Assembly: GCF_000696305.2 (NCBI RefSeq)
Contig: NZ_AOMT01000005.1
Span: 186,001 to 250,000 of the forward strand
Source of the DNA: Moraxella bovoculi 237
GTDB taxonomy: Bacteria; Pseudomonadota; Gammaproteobacteria; Pseudomonadales; Moraxellaceae
Direction of reading: 5' to 3'
DNA length: 64,000 nucleotides
Positions 43,790 to 53,045 of this stretch are shown here, in pieces. How positions within the stretch are numbered: position 1 is the stretch's first letter; each line of letters starts with the position of its first letter. A model generated the notes under the pieces. The model saw nothing but the letters and a program-made list of their open reading frames with translations, did no database searches and was not told the DNA's origin. Both the position numbers and the translations under genes were made by a program.

Positions 43790-43921
43790 TTAAAATCCTG
43801 CGCCAGCAACGACACTGACCGTGGGTTTGATGCCGCTATTTTGAAGGGTCTGGCAGGCGCTAAGCTGAGTTAAGCCAATTGCGATAAGGGCGATGGCGAT
43901 TATTTTGTACAATGATGTCAT
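43790..43921 (-). CDS. Small lipoprotein (43 residues) heading the M16 operon
   Basis: A short gene from ATG at 43921 to TAA at 43790. The signal peptide MTSLYKIIAIALIAIGLTQ ends with LSAC, so Cys23 is lipidated. The mature part is only about 20 residues (CQTLQNSGIKPTVSVVAGAGF). It lies 37 bases upstream of the catalytic M16 gene in the same direction. No match to a known family is recognised. It could be a chance frame, but a lipobox plus placement argue that it is real. Confidence 0.6.
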   Translation of the reverse strand: MTSLYKIIAIALIAIGLTQLSACQTLQNSGIKPTVSVVAGAGF

Positions 43922-44124
43922 GGGATGTCCTTGCTAAGTTGGTTGAAATTGCTAAATTTGACCTTATCTAGTGTGCAAAAATAGCATTAAAAACCATCAT
44001 AAGTCAAATAAATGAGAATGGTTAGCACAAATATTCCTTGTGTGGCATGATTTGATTGGTATGATGCTCGGCGTGGGATGTATTTTTGTGTGATAGACTG
44101 ATCATCAAAATATCGACAAGACTA

Positions 44125-44133
44125 TGATATAAT
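44125..44133 (+). promoter_or_regulatory. Extended -10 promoter of the 71-aa gene and ftsY
   Basis: TGATATAAT, an extended -10, lies about 25 bases before the AAGAGGCGG ribosome site and ATG at 44158. No clear -35 is seen. The region from 43922 to here (about 200 bases) holds no other recognisable feature. Confidence 0.5.
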
Positions 44134-44157
44134 ACAAAACAAAAAGAGGCGGTCATC

Positions 44158-44373
44158 ATGAATGACATAACAAAAAATATACCCAAGAATCAAACAGTAA
44201 TGCCAAGCGATGATGAGCAGATGCTTGATGAGATTAAGCATGAGGATGATAATTTTGTTCCATTATCAAGCCCGCCAGATTTGACGGATGATGATGAAGA
44301 TGCTCGTCTTAAGGTTATCAATGAGAGCAACACCAAAAAAGAAATCGTCGTGCCTGTGATGCCATTAGTTTGA
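44158..44373 (+). CDS. Small acidic hypothetical protein
   Basis: 71 residues, strongly acidic in the middle (DDEQMLDEIKHEDD and DLTDDDEDARLK), without signal peptide or membrane segment. It has a clear ribosome site, and ftsY starts 47 bases downstream on the same strand. I do not recognise the family. It lies where the acidic N-terminal 'A domain' of FtsY is usually encoded, and this FtsY lacks that domain; the two frames are not continuous, so it is a separate gene. Confidence 0.6.
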   Translation: MNDITKNIPKNQTVMPSDDEQMLDEIKHEDDNFVPLSSPPDLTDDDEDARLKVINESNTKKEIVVPVMPLV

Positions 44374-44420
44374 TGTTGTCTGAGGTTAAGAAAATTTAGT
44401 TTGTTGAATGTGAGTGAATA

Positions 44421-45356
44421 ATGAGCGAAAATCAAGGCTGGTTTAGCCGAATGAAACAAGGACTGTCCAAGTCTAGCAAAAACCTAACCGAAGGGCTGAT
44501 GAATGTTCTGGTTGGGGGCAAAGAGATTGATGACGAGCTGCTGGAGGAAGTCGAGGATCAGCTTTTGGTGGCGGATATTGGCGTTGATGCCACGAATCGC
44601 ATCATCAAGAGCTTAACCGAGCAGACGGCACGTGGCGATTTGATCTATTCGCATTCATTATATAAAGCCCTAAAAAAAGAGCTGGTCGAGATTCTAGAAC
44701 CTAAAGTCCATCCTCTACAGATCGACACGTCAAAAAAACCATTCGTCATTCTTATGGTAGGCGTCAATGGCGTGGGTAAGACGACCACCATTGGCAAGCT
44801 CGCCAAGCGACTACAAGGCGAGGGTAAGTCGGTGATGCTCGCAGCGGGGGACACTTTTCGCGCTGCTGCAACCGAGCAGCTGCAGATCTGGGGCGAGCGT
44901 AATGGCATTCCTGTGGTTGCCCAAGGACATGGTGCTGACAGTGCTTCGGTCATCTTTGATGCCATGCAGTCAGCGCGCGCCAAAGGTATTGATGTGCTGA
45001 TCGCAGATACAGCAGGACGCCTGCAAAATAAGATACATCTGATGAACGAACTAGAGAAAGTCGTACGCGTCATGAAGAAGGCAGATGAGACGGCGCCGCA
45101 TGAGACGATGATCGTTCTAGATGCTGGCACAGGTCAAAACGCCATCAACCAAGTTCAGATATTTGGTGAGGCGACGCCATTGTCAGGCATTACCATCACT
45201 AAGCTAGACGGCACCGCCAAGGGGGGTGTGGTCTTTAACGTTGCTCAGAATACCGACGTGCCGATTCGCTATATTGGCGTGGGCGAGCGCATTGATGATT
45301 TGCAGGCATTTGATCCTAATGATTTTGTCGATGCGCTGTTTGATGAAGAGCAATAA
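44421..45356 (+). CDS. ftsY: Signal recognition particle receptor FtsY
   Basis: A 311-residue SRP GTPase. The N domain covers about residues 20-95; the G domain has GVNGVGKTTTIGKLA (about residue 114), DTFRAAATEQL, DTAGR and TKLDGTAKGG. It docks SRP-ribosome complexes to the SecYEG translocon at the inner membrane. E. coli FtsY has a 200-residue acidic A domain; here it is reduced to a short amphipathic start (WFSRMKQGLSKSSKNL). Confidence 0.97.
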   Translation: MSENQGWFSRMKQGLSKSSKNLTEGLMNVLVGGKEIDDELLEEVEDQLLVADIGVDATNRIIKSLTEQTARGDLIYSHSLYKALKKELVEILEPKVHPLQIDTSKKPFVILMVGVNGVGKTTTIGKLAKRLQGEGKSVMLAAGDTFRAAATEQLQIWGERNGIPVVAQGHGADSASVIFDAMQSARAKGIDVLIADTAGRLQNKIHLMNELEKVVRVMKKADETAPHETMIVLDAGTGQNAINQVQIFGEATPLSGITITKLDGTAKGGVVFNVAQNTDVPIRYIGVGERIDDLQAFDPNDFVDALFDEEQ

Positions 45357-45409
45357 CAATCTACGAACCGTCCACCATTTAGGGTAGCTTCTTGTGGGTA
45401 GAATTTAGC

Positions 45410-45937
45410 ATGGTTTATCTGACTTATGGACCACCATTTGATTTGCCGATGATGGTACTGTGCGTGCATGAGGGTAGGCTGTGCTCGCTGCATTGGCAAA
45501 ATGAACCTACTCAGGCGCGATTTAATTTGAGTGCTGAGCCAGTTCATCTGATTTTGCAGGACTTGAATTTCGATGTTGCAGATCATGTACTGGCTCATGA
45601 GGTGACAAGGCAGCTTGATGAATACTTTGCGGGCAAAAGGCGAGCGTTCGATGTGCCGCTTGATTTGTCTTGTGGTACGCCTTTTCAGCAGCAGGTGTGG
45701 CGAGCACTATGCAGCATTCCTTATGACGAGACCATCAGCTACAAAACTTTGGCGACCATGATTGACAAACCCACCGCCTATCGTGCTTGCGCCAACGCCA
45801 ATGGTAAAAATCCCATCAGTCTCATCGTTCCGTGTCACCGTGTGATCGCAGCGGATGGCAGTATTGGTGGCTATACCGGAGGCATTGGGATTAAAGAAGT
45901 TCTGCTTGGTGTCGAAAAAGGTGAATTAAAATTATGA
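45410..45937 (+). CDS. ogt: Methylated-DNA-protein cysteine methyltransferase
   Basis: A 175-residue suicide repair protein that takes methyl groups from O6-methylguanine. The active site is IVPCHRVI near residue 143. The helix-turn-helix QQVWRALCSIPYDETISY and the GGIGIKEVLLGVE end are typical of Ogt and AGT. The ATG at 45410 (MVYLTYGPPF) is preferred over an upstream GTG at 45392. A separate gene follows only after a promoter region. Confidence 0.93.
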   Translation: MVYLTYGPPFDLPMMVLCVHEGRLCSLHWQNEPTQARFNLSAEPVHLILQDLNFDVADHVLAHEVTRQLDEYFAGKRRAFDVPLDLSCGTPFQQQVWRALCSIPYDETISYKTLATMIDKPTAYRACANANGKNPISLIVPCHRVIAADGSIGGYTGGIGIKEVLLGVEKGELKL

Positions 45938-46033
45938 TAAATCATCAAGTTGATGCTCATAGCAACGCCAGAGAATTAAAATACGAACTGATGACAAAAA
46001 CATTGGCAAAAGCTATCTTAGGTCATGTATCTG

Positions 46034-46042
46034 TGTTATAAT
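46034..46042 (+). promoter_or_regulatory. Extended -10 promoter of pyrD
   Basis: TGTTATAAT at 46034-46042 (TG-n-TATAAT), about 52 bases upstream of the pyrD ATG; no good -35 is visible. It suits a pyrD-cvpA-purF transcript. Confidence 0.45.
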
Positions 46043-46094
46043 TAAACGATTTTTTTCAATTTTGTATCTTCTTAGGCTTTTTGGGGTTATTTTC

Positions 46095-47123
46095 ATGTCA
46101 TATGCGTTACTTCGTCCGTTCTTGTTTAACATGGCTCCAGAGCGCGCACATGAATTCACCTTGAACATGCTTGAAAAAGCCAATAATGCTGGATTGCTGG
46201 GCTTTGGCTATGCCAAGCAGGCCTTGCCAACCACTTGCATGGGGGTTAATCTGCTTAACCCTGTGGGGTTGGCGGCCGGTCTAGATAAGAACGGCTCACA
46301 CATCGATGCGCTCAGCGAGCTAGGATTTGGGTTCTTGGAGATTGGCACAGTAACGCCGCGCGCGCAGTCAGGTAACGATAAGCCAAGACTGTTTCGCATC
46401 CCGCAGGCGGGCGCGATCATTAACCGCATGGGCTTTAATAATGAAGGCGTCGATCAGATGATCCAAAACATCGAACGCGCCAAATACCAAGGCGTGCTTG
46501 GCATTAATATCGGTAAGAATGCCGTTACCCCTGTTGAGAAGGCGCTTGATGATTATGTGTACTGCCTAGAGCGTGTCTATCCTTATGCCAGCTACATCAC
46601 GATCAATATCTCAAGTCCTAACACTAAGAATCTGCGCAGCCTACAAGGCGGAGACGCGCTGTCAGCACTACTAGATGGCATCAAAAATTGCCACAGCAGA
46701 CTGGCGAATGACTATGGTTTTTATGTGCCGCTTGCCCTAAAGATCGCACCAGATTTGGATGAGTCTCAAGTCGATGAGATTGCACGCACGGTGATTGAGT
46801 TTGATGTTGATGGTCTGATTGCTACCAATACGACACTATCTCGCGTGGGTGTGGAAGATTATCCATATGCTGATGAGACGGGTGGTCTGTCAGGTCGTCC
46901 TGTGAGCCACAGCAGCACGCAGATTTTATCGCAATTCCATGATCGCTTAGCGGGCAGGGTGGATCTGATCGGTGTGGGCGGTATTGATGAAGGTGAGCTT
47001 GCGGTTAAGAAACTAAAAGCAGGCGCCAAAGCCGTACAGATCTACTCAGGTATGATTTATAAGGGTCCTGCGCTCGTGACAGACTGCGTTCAGGCTATCG
47101 CAGGTTACCAAGACGGACAATGA
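46095..47123 (+). CDS. pyrD: Dihydroorotate dehydrogenase (quinone), class 2
   Basis: A 342-residue FMN enzyme that oxidises dihydroorotate to orotate with ubiquinone at the inner membrane. The hydrophobic N-terminal helices ([20 protein letters not shown]) are class-2 membrane anchors. [10 protein letters not shown], the catalytic Ser in [11 protein letters not shown] and [10 protein letters not shown] are seen. The ATG at 46095 is chosen; the frame opens upstream at 46062 with no ribosome site. The stop overlaps cvpA by 4 bases. Confidence 0.96.
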   Translation: MSYALLRPFLFNMAPERAHEFTLNMLEKANNAGLLGFGYAKQALPTTCMGVNLLNPVGLAAGLDKNGSHIDALSELGFGFLEIGTVTPRAQSGNDKPRLFRIPQAGAIINRMGFNNEGVDQMIQNIERAKYQGVLGINIGKNAVTPVEKALDDYVYCLERVYPYASYITINISSPNTKNLRSLQGGDALSALLDGIKNCHSRLANDYGFYVPLALKIAPDLDESQVDEIARTVIEFDVDGLIATNTTLSRVGVEDYPYADETGGLSGRPVSHSSTQILSQFHDRLAGRVDLIGVGGIDEGELAVKKLKAGAKAVQIYSGMIYKGPALVTDCVQAIAGYQDGQ

Positions 47124-47650
47124 CAGCACTTACCGAATCTATGACGCTCATCGATGTTTTTATCGCCTTTATGGTGCTGATGGGCTTGTGGCGTGGCTTT
47201 ACTGCTGGTTTTGTCAAGACAGCAGCGTCTTTGGTGGCGTGGCTGTCAGCACTTATCATCGCCTCACGCACCGCTAAGGAAGTAGCGCCATTTTTGGCAG
47301 GATTTATCGAAAATCCTGTGCTACAGATCGCGGCTGCTTTTTTGTTGGTTGCGCTTGGTGTGGTTGCTGTGGTGTATCTTTTGACATCCATCATCACAGG
47401 CGCATTAAAGACCCTAAAGCTGGGCTTTGTGGATCGTCTGCTTGGTGGTGTATTGGGTGCGGCGACAGGCATTCTAAAAGTGCTCATCATTCTAAGTATC
47501 GCATCACCGCTATTGATGCATCTGCCTAACTGGCAACAATCAATCTTAGCTCAAAATCTCTTACCACTTGCCCCGATCGCCATGGAGCTATTACAAGAAG
47601 CGCTGGGCGGTGCATGGCAACAAATCCAAAATCCCTACCAATCATCTTAA
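47120..47650 (+). CDS. cvpA: CvpA-family membrane protein
   Basis: A 176-residue protein with four predicted helices ([20 protein letters not shown], then [34 protein letters not shown] and [15 protein letters not shown]). It matches CvpA, the gene upstream of purF in E. coli and many others. Needed for colicin V export and envelope stress tolerance in enterobacteria. Coupled to pyrD by a 4-base overlap, with purF 16 bases downstream. Confidence 0.93.
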   Translation: MTALTESMTLIDVFIAFMVLMGLWRGFTAGFVKTAASLVAWLSALIIASRTAKEVAPFLAGFIENPVLQIAAAFLLVALGVVAVVYLLTSIITGALKTLKLGFVDRLLGGVLGAATGILKVLIILSIASPLLMHLPNWQQSILAQNLLPLAPIAMELLQEALGGAWQQIQNPYQSS

Positions 47651-47666
47651 TCAATTGGAGTAAATT

Positions 47667-49187
47667 ATGTGTGGCGTAATCGGCGTTGTGGCGCATGAAC
47701 CGGTAAATCAGATGCTGTATGATGGCTTAACCATGCTGCAGCATCGTGGACAAGATGCGGCGGGGATTGTCACCTTAAAAGACGATCGTCTATACCTACG
47801 TAAAGACAATGGCATGGTGCGCGATGTCTTTTTGAATCAGCACATGGTGCGCTTGGTGGGTAATTTTGGTATTGGCCATGTGCGCTACCCAACGGCAGGC
47901 ACATCAAGTACGGCAGAGGCTCAGCCGTTGTATGTAAACTCGCCTTATGGCATTGCGCTGGCGCATAATGGCAACCTAACCAATGCTGATAAGCTTGCCA
48001 AAGAGATCTATGAGAGTGATCATCGTCATCTAAATACCGATTCGGATTCGGAAATTCTTTTGAATGTTTTTGCCAATGAACTCCAAAAATCCACCAAGCC
48101 GAACCTTGAGCCTGATGATATTTTCCATGCACTAAAAGCGGTCTATCAGCGCTGTGAAGGTGCGTATGGTGTGGTTGCCATCATCGCAGGTCACGGTCTG
48201 CTTGCGTTCCGTGATCCGAATGGTATTCGTCCTCTAGTCTATGGTCGTCGCCTGACAGATCAAGGCGTGGAGTATGTCGTGGCATCTGAATCCGTGGCGA
48301 TTCAGGCGCTTGGCTTTGAAGTGGTTCGCGATGTGGCGCCAGGCGAAGCGATCTTTATTGACTTACATCACAACCTACACACCAAGCAATGTATTGAAGG
48401 CGTTAAGCACACACCTTGTATCTTTGAGTATGTTTACTTTGCCCGCCCTGATTCGATCATTGATAACATCTCAGTGCACAAAGCGCGCATGCGTATGGGT
48501 GAGAAGCTTGCCCAAAAAATCGTCCGCGAGTGGGGCGAGGATCACGGCATTGATGTCGTCATCCCTATTCCTGATACGTCTCGTAATTCAGCGCTTGAGC
48601 TTGCTATGCATCTGAATGTCAAATATCGTGAGGGCTTCACCAAGAACCGTTATATCGGCCGTACATTCATCATGCCAGGGCAAGGTCAGCGTAAAAAATC
48701 CGTCCGTCAAAAGCTAAATGCCGTACCACTTGAATTTAAAAATAAAAACGTTCTACTAGTGGATGATTCTATCGTGCGTGGCACAACTTGTCATGAAATC
48801 ATTCAAATGGCGCGTGATGCGGGCGCAAAAAATGTATTCTTCGCCTCTGCTGCACCAGAAGTGAAATTCCCGAACGTCTATGGTATTGACATGCCATCTC
48901 GTCATGAGTTGATCTCATCAGGCCGCACAGTGGAGGACGTTCGCGAGATTATCGGTGCGGATCGCCTAATTTTCCAAGATTTGGATGATCTGATCGAAGC
49001 GGTAAATAATACCAAGTACAGCCGTGTTGATGAGTTTGACTGTTCTGTTTTTGATGGTAATTATGTTGCAGGTGGTATTGATGAAAAATACCTAAATGAC
49101 CTGCAAGCCAAGCGTAATGACGCCGCCAAAAATACCGTAACCGTCGTGGATACGCCTGTGGACATGACCGGCATCACTGGTGTGTAA
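47667..49187 (+). CDS. purF: Amidophosphoribosyltransferase
   Basis: A 506-residue enzyme starting the purine pathway: it makes phosphoribosylamine from PRPP and glutamine. The N-terminal Cys nucleophile (MCGVIGVV) is exposed after Met removal, with no propeptide. The phosphoribosyltransferase site is [12 protein letters not shown] (about residue 365); the PFP-type [11 protein letters not shown] also matches. The final 30 residues are less conserved. Terminator follows. Confidence 0.97.
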   Translation: MCGVIGVVAHEPVNQMLYDGLTMLQHRGQDAAGIVTLKDDRLYLRKDNGMVRDVFLNQHMVRLVGNFGIGHVRYPTAGTSSTAEAQPLYVNSPYGIALAHNGNLTNADKLAKEIYESDHRHLNTDSDSEILLNVFANELQKSTKPNLEPDDIFHALKAVYQRCEGAYGVVAIIAGHGLLAFRDPNGIRPLVYGRRLTDQGVEYVVASESVAIQALGFEVVRDVAPGEAIFIDLHHNLHTKQCIEGVKHTPCIFEYVYFARPDSIIDNISVHKARMRMGEKLAQKIVREWGEDHGIDVVIPIPDTSRNSALELAMHLNVKYREGFTKNRYIGRTFIMPGQGQRKKSVRQKLNAVPLEFKNKNVLLVDDSIVRGTTCHEIIQMARDAGAKNVFFASAAPEVKFPNVYGIDMPSRHELISSGRTVEDVREIIGADRLIFQDLDDLIEAVNNTKYSRVDEFDCSVFDGNYVAGGIDEKYLNDLQAKRNDAAKNTVTVVDTPVDMTGITGV

Positions 49188-49197
49188 GATTAGTGCT

Positions 49198-49230
49198 AAA
49201 AATAAGTCGCCGTGTGGCGGCTTATTTTTT
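49198..49230 (+). terminator. Terminator after purF
   Basis: AAAAATAAGTCGCC pairs with GGCGGCTTATTTTT (one G-T wobble) around a GTGT loop, followed by T residues. Confidence 0.9.
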
Positions 49231-49336
49231 ATGGGTTATAAGTACCAAATGACGAAACGTAACTTAAAATTATTCGACTTTTGCGTAATTTTACGTTAAA
49301 GTGTTGGCGCATTTATTAATTAGTTGTGAAGATTTT

Positions 49337-50656
49337 ATGAAGCGTATCAATTTGAAACCGGGCCTTGCCCTAACTGTGCTGTCTGCAGCAGTATTAACCG
49401 CATGTAATAACACAGCGCCAGTTAAGCAGCCACCCATCAAAATCGTACATGGCACCAGCATTCCACAGCCTGCACCGATGCCCAAGCCTGTGGTGATACC
49501 ACCGCCACAGCCTGCACCGCAAGTTCAAATGCCAACGGCGCGTTATTATGCTAATTTTGATGAATGGAAGCGTGATTTTATCAATCGCACCATCGCCCAA
49601 GGCTATGAGGCGGGCTCAGTTCATCGCCTGATGAGTGGCGCAAGCTTGAATCAAAGAGTAATTGATCTTGATCGTTCTCAGGCCGAATTTACCAAGATGC
49701 CTTGGGAATATGTCAATGGCGCAGCATCGTCGAATCGCGTCAATCAAGGACGCGCTAAAATCGGCGAGTATCCAACCACCTTCAATAACACCCAAAATAA
49801 CTACGGTGTTCCAAAGGAGATCGTCGCAGCGATCTGGGGTATGGAGTCTTCATTTGGTGCAGGCATGGGCAGCATGGATCTGGTCAGCGCCTTATCGACC
49901 TTGGCTTATGATGGACGTCGCCGCCAGTTTGCAGAAGATCAGTTGATCGCCATGTTAAAGATGATCAACCGCGGTGATGCATCTATTAGTCAGCTAAAAG
50001 GTTCGTGGGCAGGCGGTATGGGTCACACACAATTCATCCCAAGCACTTGGATGAATGAAGGTGTTGATGGTAATAATAACGGTCAAATCAGCCCGTGGAG
50101 TATCGGCGATTCACTAAACTCTACTGCAAGCTACCTAAAAAATGCCGGCTGGATCGTGGGTCTGATGCCGTATTATGAAGTAAGGTTGCCTGCTAATTTT
50201 GATTATAATTTACTTAAGAACAAACAAAGCCTTGACGCATGGCGACAGCTGGGTCTGACTTCAGCAAGCGGTGAATATTTTGGCGGTCAATATCTGTCAG
50301 AGTTGTGGCTGCCCGCAGGTAAAAATGGACCTGCGCTACTACTAACGCCGAACTTCGATGTCATTAAAGTCTATAATAATTCATCAAGCTACGCGCTAGG
50401 GGTTTCATTGCTGGCGAAACGCATTGGCGGTGGCGGTGGGTTGGTGGCGTCATGGCCAACTTATGAAGAGCCGCTGTCTCGCACCCAAATCCAAATCCTA
50501 CAAAGAAACCTAACCGCTCAAGGCTTTGATACTGGCGGTGTTGATGGTGTGGCAGGCTCTAATACGCGCCGCGCTTTTGCCAATTGGCAGTCGGTCAACG
50601 GACAAGTTCCTGATGGGTTCATCAGCCAGAACACCGCGCGTAATTTGATCTGGTAA
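49337..50656 (+). CDS. Lytic murein transglycosylase (SltB/MltB family) with PG-binding domain
   Basis: A 439-residue lipoprotein: the signal ends VLTAC, then a Pro-rich spacer of about 40 residues. The catalytic domain (about residues 75-360) shows AIWGMESSFGAG (catalytic Glu), GSWAGGMGHTQFIPST and NGQISPWSIGDSLNSTASYL. The last 60 residues are a peptidoglycan_binding_1 domain (LQRNLTAQGFDTGGVDGVAG). It cleaves glycan strands to anhydro-muropeptides, the substrate class of AmpG found earlier in the window. The ATG at 49337 is fixed by the lipobox. Confidence 0.93.
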   Translation: MKRINLKPGLALTVLSAAVLTACNNTAPVKQPPIKIVHGTSIPQPAPMPKPVVIPPPQPAPQVQMPTARYYANFDEWKRDFINRTIAQGYEAGSVHRLMSGASLNQRVIDLDRSQAEFTKMPWEYVNGAASSNRVNQGRAKIGEYPTTFNNTQNNYGVPKEIVAAIWGMESSFGAGMGSMDLVSALSTLAYDGRRRQFAEDQLIAMLKMINRGDASISQLKGSWAGGMGHTQFIPSTWMNEGVDGNNNGQISPWSIGDSLNSTASYLKNAGWIVGLMPYYEVRLPANFDYNLLKNKQSLDAWRQLGLTSASGEYFGGQYLSELWLPAGKNGPALLLTPNFDVIKVYNNSSSYALGVSLLAKRIGGGGGLVASWPTYEEPLSRTQIQILQRNLTAQGFDTGGVDGVAGSNTRRAFANWQSVNGQVPDGFISQNTARNLIW

Positions 50657-50679
50657 ATTAAGCCTATCAATCACTCATA

Positions 50680-50713
50680 AGAAAAACCATGCTATTTAGC
50701 ATGGTTTTTCTTT
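50680..50713. terminator. Bidirectional terminator between the transglycosylase and talB genes
   Basis: A perfect 14-base stem AGAAAAACCATGCT/AGCATGGTTTTTCT with an ATTT loop; it serves both convergent genes. Confidence 0.93.
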
Positions 50714-50721
50714 GGTATAAA

Positions 50722-51642
50722 TTAAGCTTGTCTTAGATGATTTGTTAAGGTTTCGCGTGCTTGGATAAATCCGTCAATGCCTTTGATCAATAAAGCATTC
50801 AAAGGTTCGTTGTCTTGGATGGTGCGAAATTCTGCTTCGGTCAGTGGTGTTGGCTTTGGCAGGATGTCACCTTGATAATCAAGCACTTTGGAGACAAGAA
50901 GGCTACTATTAGCCAGCTCATCAAGCAAGGCGGGCGAGATGGTGAGTAGGTCGCAACCTGCCAAGGCAATCAGCTGATGAATGTTCCTAAAGCTTGCACC
51001 CATCACCTCGGTACGATAGCCATGTTTCTTGTAGAATTCGTAGATACTTTTGACCGAGTTAACACCCATGTCGTCTTCGATGGCGACGTCATTGACGCCT
51101 TCTTGGGCTTTTTGAAAGTCGGTAATGCGACCCACAAAAGGCGAGATGAGTGTGACATCAGCATCTGCACAAGCGCGTGCCTGAGCTTTAGTGAACAGGA
51201 GGGTAAGGTTGCAAGCGATGCCTTGTTTTTCTAGGATTTCGGCGGCTTTGATGCCTTCCCAAGTCGCGGCTATCTTGATTAGGATTTTCGATTTATCAAT
51301 GCCCAACTCTTCATATAATTTAATGAATTCTAAAGCTTTATCGACAGTGCCTTGGGTGTCAAAGGACAGTCTGGCATCCACTTCGGTGGACACACGACCT
51401 TCAACCAACTCACTGATTTTTTTGCCGAGGGCGACCGTTAGATGATCGATGGCGACATCAAAATCTTGCCCTTTGACTTGGTCGATAAGGTCGTCATGCT
51501 CACCACTTAATAGGGCGGCGGTGATTAGGCTTGGGTTGGTCGTGGCGTCCTGTGGTCTTAGTCGAGCGACGGCGGACAGATCGCCAGTATCTGCAACGAT
51601 GGTGGTGTGTTTGGCAAGCTCGGTTAGGCTATTTTGAGTCAT
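50722..51642 (-). CDS. talB: Transaldolase
   Basis: A 306-residue TalB-type enzyme of the pentose phosphate pathway. The Schiff-base Lys is in KILIKIAATWEG (about residue 130). DATTNPSLI near residue 33 and the phosphate site SPFVGRI are seen. The ATG at 51642 has an AGGAAA site; the frame upstream adds only nine residues. rpe, another pentose phosphate enzyme, is in the same window but 11 kb away. No clear promoter is picked out. Confidence 0.95.
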   Translation of the reverse strand: MTQNSLTELAKHTTIVADTGDLSAVARLRPQDATTNPSLITAALLSGEHDDLIDQVKGQDFDVAIDHLTVALGKKISELVEGRVSTEVDARLSFDTQGTVDKALEFIKLYEELGIDKSKILIKIAATWEGIKAAEILEKQGIACNLTLLFTKAQARACADADVTLISPFVGRITDFQKAQEGVNDVAIEDDMGVNSVKSIYEFYKKHGYRTEVMGASFRNIHQLIALAGCDLLTISPALLDELANSSLLVSKVLDYQGDILPKPTPLTEAEFRTIQDNEPLNALLIKGIDGFIQARETLTNHLRQA

Positions 51643-51866
51643 AAGTTTTCCTAAATAATCATCAGACAATGGCGTGAAATTAGCATATTTTTGGTGATTT
51701 TACCAGTGATTTACTGAAGCTTCATGACAATATCATAAAATGTGACAGTCCAAATAAGAATTTTATAAAAATTATCAAAAAAAGTGCGCGCAAGTCGGTA
51801 ACAATTGTTCAAAATCATGGTATTATTAACGGTATTTTAGTTATTCGAGCATAAAGGGTTAAATGT

Positions 51867-52976
51867 ATGAGCGATAATCAAGCGACGAACCTAGACACCA
51901 ACCAAATCAGCGATTTGCGTGGTAAGATTGACAGCATTGATGAACAAATTCAACGACTTATCAACGAGCGAGCAGGCATCGCCCAGCAGGTCGCCATTTC
52001 CAAAAAGAACCATGAAGACCACCCCATTTTTTATCGCCCTGAACGTGAAGCCCAAGTGCTAAAAGCGGTCATGGCTCGCAACACAGGCCCGCTATCGGGC
52101 GAGAAAATGGCACGCCTATTTCGTGAGATTATGTCGGTGTGTTTGGAGCTTGAAGCTCCGCAAAAGGTCGCTTTTTTGGGGCCTGTTGGCACGTTCACCC
52201 ACGCCGCCGCCCTAAAACATTTTGGCAAGGCAGCGACAACCGTACCGCTTGCCACGATTACCGATGTGTTTCGTGAAGTGGAGGCAGGCTCTGCCATGTA
52301 TGGCGTGGTACCTGTGGAGAACTCGTCTGAGGGTGTGGTTAATCATACGCTCGACGCATTTTTGGGGTCAAGCCTAAAAATCATCGGTGAGGTGGAACTG
52401 CCCATTCATCATAATTTTTTGGTGGCAGAACATACCAAAGTGGACAGCCTAAGTCGCATTTATTCGCACCAACAGTCGCTTGCCCAGTGCCGTCATTGGC
52501 TTGATGTCAATTTCCCCAACGTGGAGCGTGTGGCGGTGTCAAGCAATGGAGAGGCGGCAAAACGCCTACAAAACGAATGGCATTCGGCAGCCATTGCAGG
52601 CGATGTGGCAGTGGCAGAATACAGCTTGCACAAATTATACGAAAATATTGAGGACAACCCCAACAACACCACTCGCTTTCTTATCATCGGGCATGAAGCG
52701 GTCGCCCCAAGTGGGCAGGACAAAACGTCTATCGTCGTGTCAAGCCCAGACCGTGCGGGGGCGTTGATCGAGCTACTAGAACCCCTCAAAAAACACGGCG
52801 TATCCATGACCAGTATTGAAACCCGTCCCGAGCGTCCGAACAAATGGGCGTATGTGTTTTTTATTGACATGACGGGGCATATCGCTGACGACAACGTCAA
52901 AAGCGCTATTGAAGACATTGCCAAAATCGCCAAAGACGTGCGAGTATTGGGGTCATATCCAAAGGCGGTCTTGTAA
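51867..52976 (+). CDS. pheA: Chorismate mutase / prephenate dehydratase (P-protein)
   Basis: A 369-residue fusion. Residues 10-95 form the AroQ chorismate mutase (LRGKIDSIDEQIQRLINERA), residues 100-275 the prephenate dehydratase (FLGPVGTFTHAAA, VPVENSSEGVVNHTLD, NNTTRFLII) and 280-360 the ACT domain that binds phenylalanine (SIETRPERPNKWAYVFF). It turns chorismate into phenylpyruvate. tyrA-aroA follows 69 bases later on the same strand. GATC is found only once in the gene. Confidence 0.96.
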   Translation: MSDNQATNLDTNQISDLRGKIDSIDEQIQRLINERAGIAQQVAISKKNHEDHPIFYRPEREAQVLKAVMARNTGPLSGEKMARLFREIMSVCLELEAPQKVAFLGPVGTFTHAAALKHFGKAATTVPLATITDVFREVEAGSAMYGVVPVENSSEGVVNHTLDAFLGSSLKIIGEVELPIHHNFLVAEHTKVDSLSRIYSHQQSLAQCRHWLDVNFPNVERVAVSSNGEAAKRLQNEWHSAAIAGDVAVAEYSLHKLYENIEDNPNNTTRFLIIGHEAVAPSGQDKTSIVVSSPDRAGALIELLEPLKKHGVSMTSIETRPERPNKWAYVFFIDMTGHIADDNVKSAIEDIAKIAKDVRVLGSYPKAVL

Positions 52977-53045
52977 TCGCCGAATCATCAATCAGGCTTG
53001 ATGGAGATTGAGCCTGATAAATTGTAACTTATGAATGAATAAAAC

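Noticed and set aside
44373-44421. The acidic 71-aa gene and ftsY as one frameshifted gene
   Set aside because: Frames are discontinuous, a stop lies just before the ftsY ATG and both have their own start signals.
44645-45130. Long antisense frames inside ftsY, uup (60306-60842), pheA (52493-52933) and leuA (11253-11681)
   Set aside because: They are opposite to well-conserved genes, have no family resemblance or ribosome site, and follow from codon composition.
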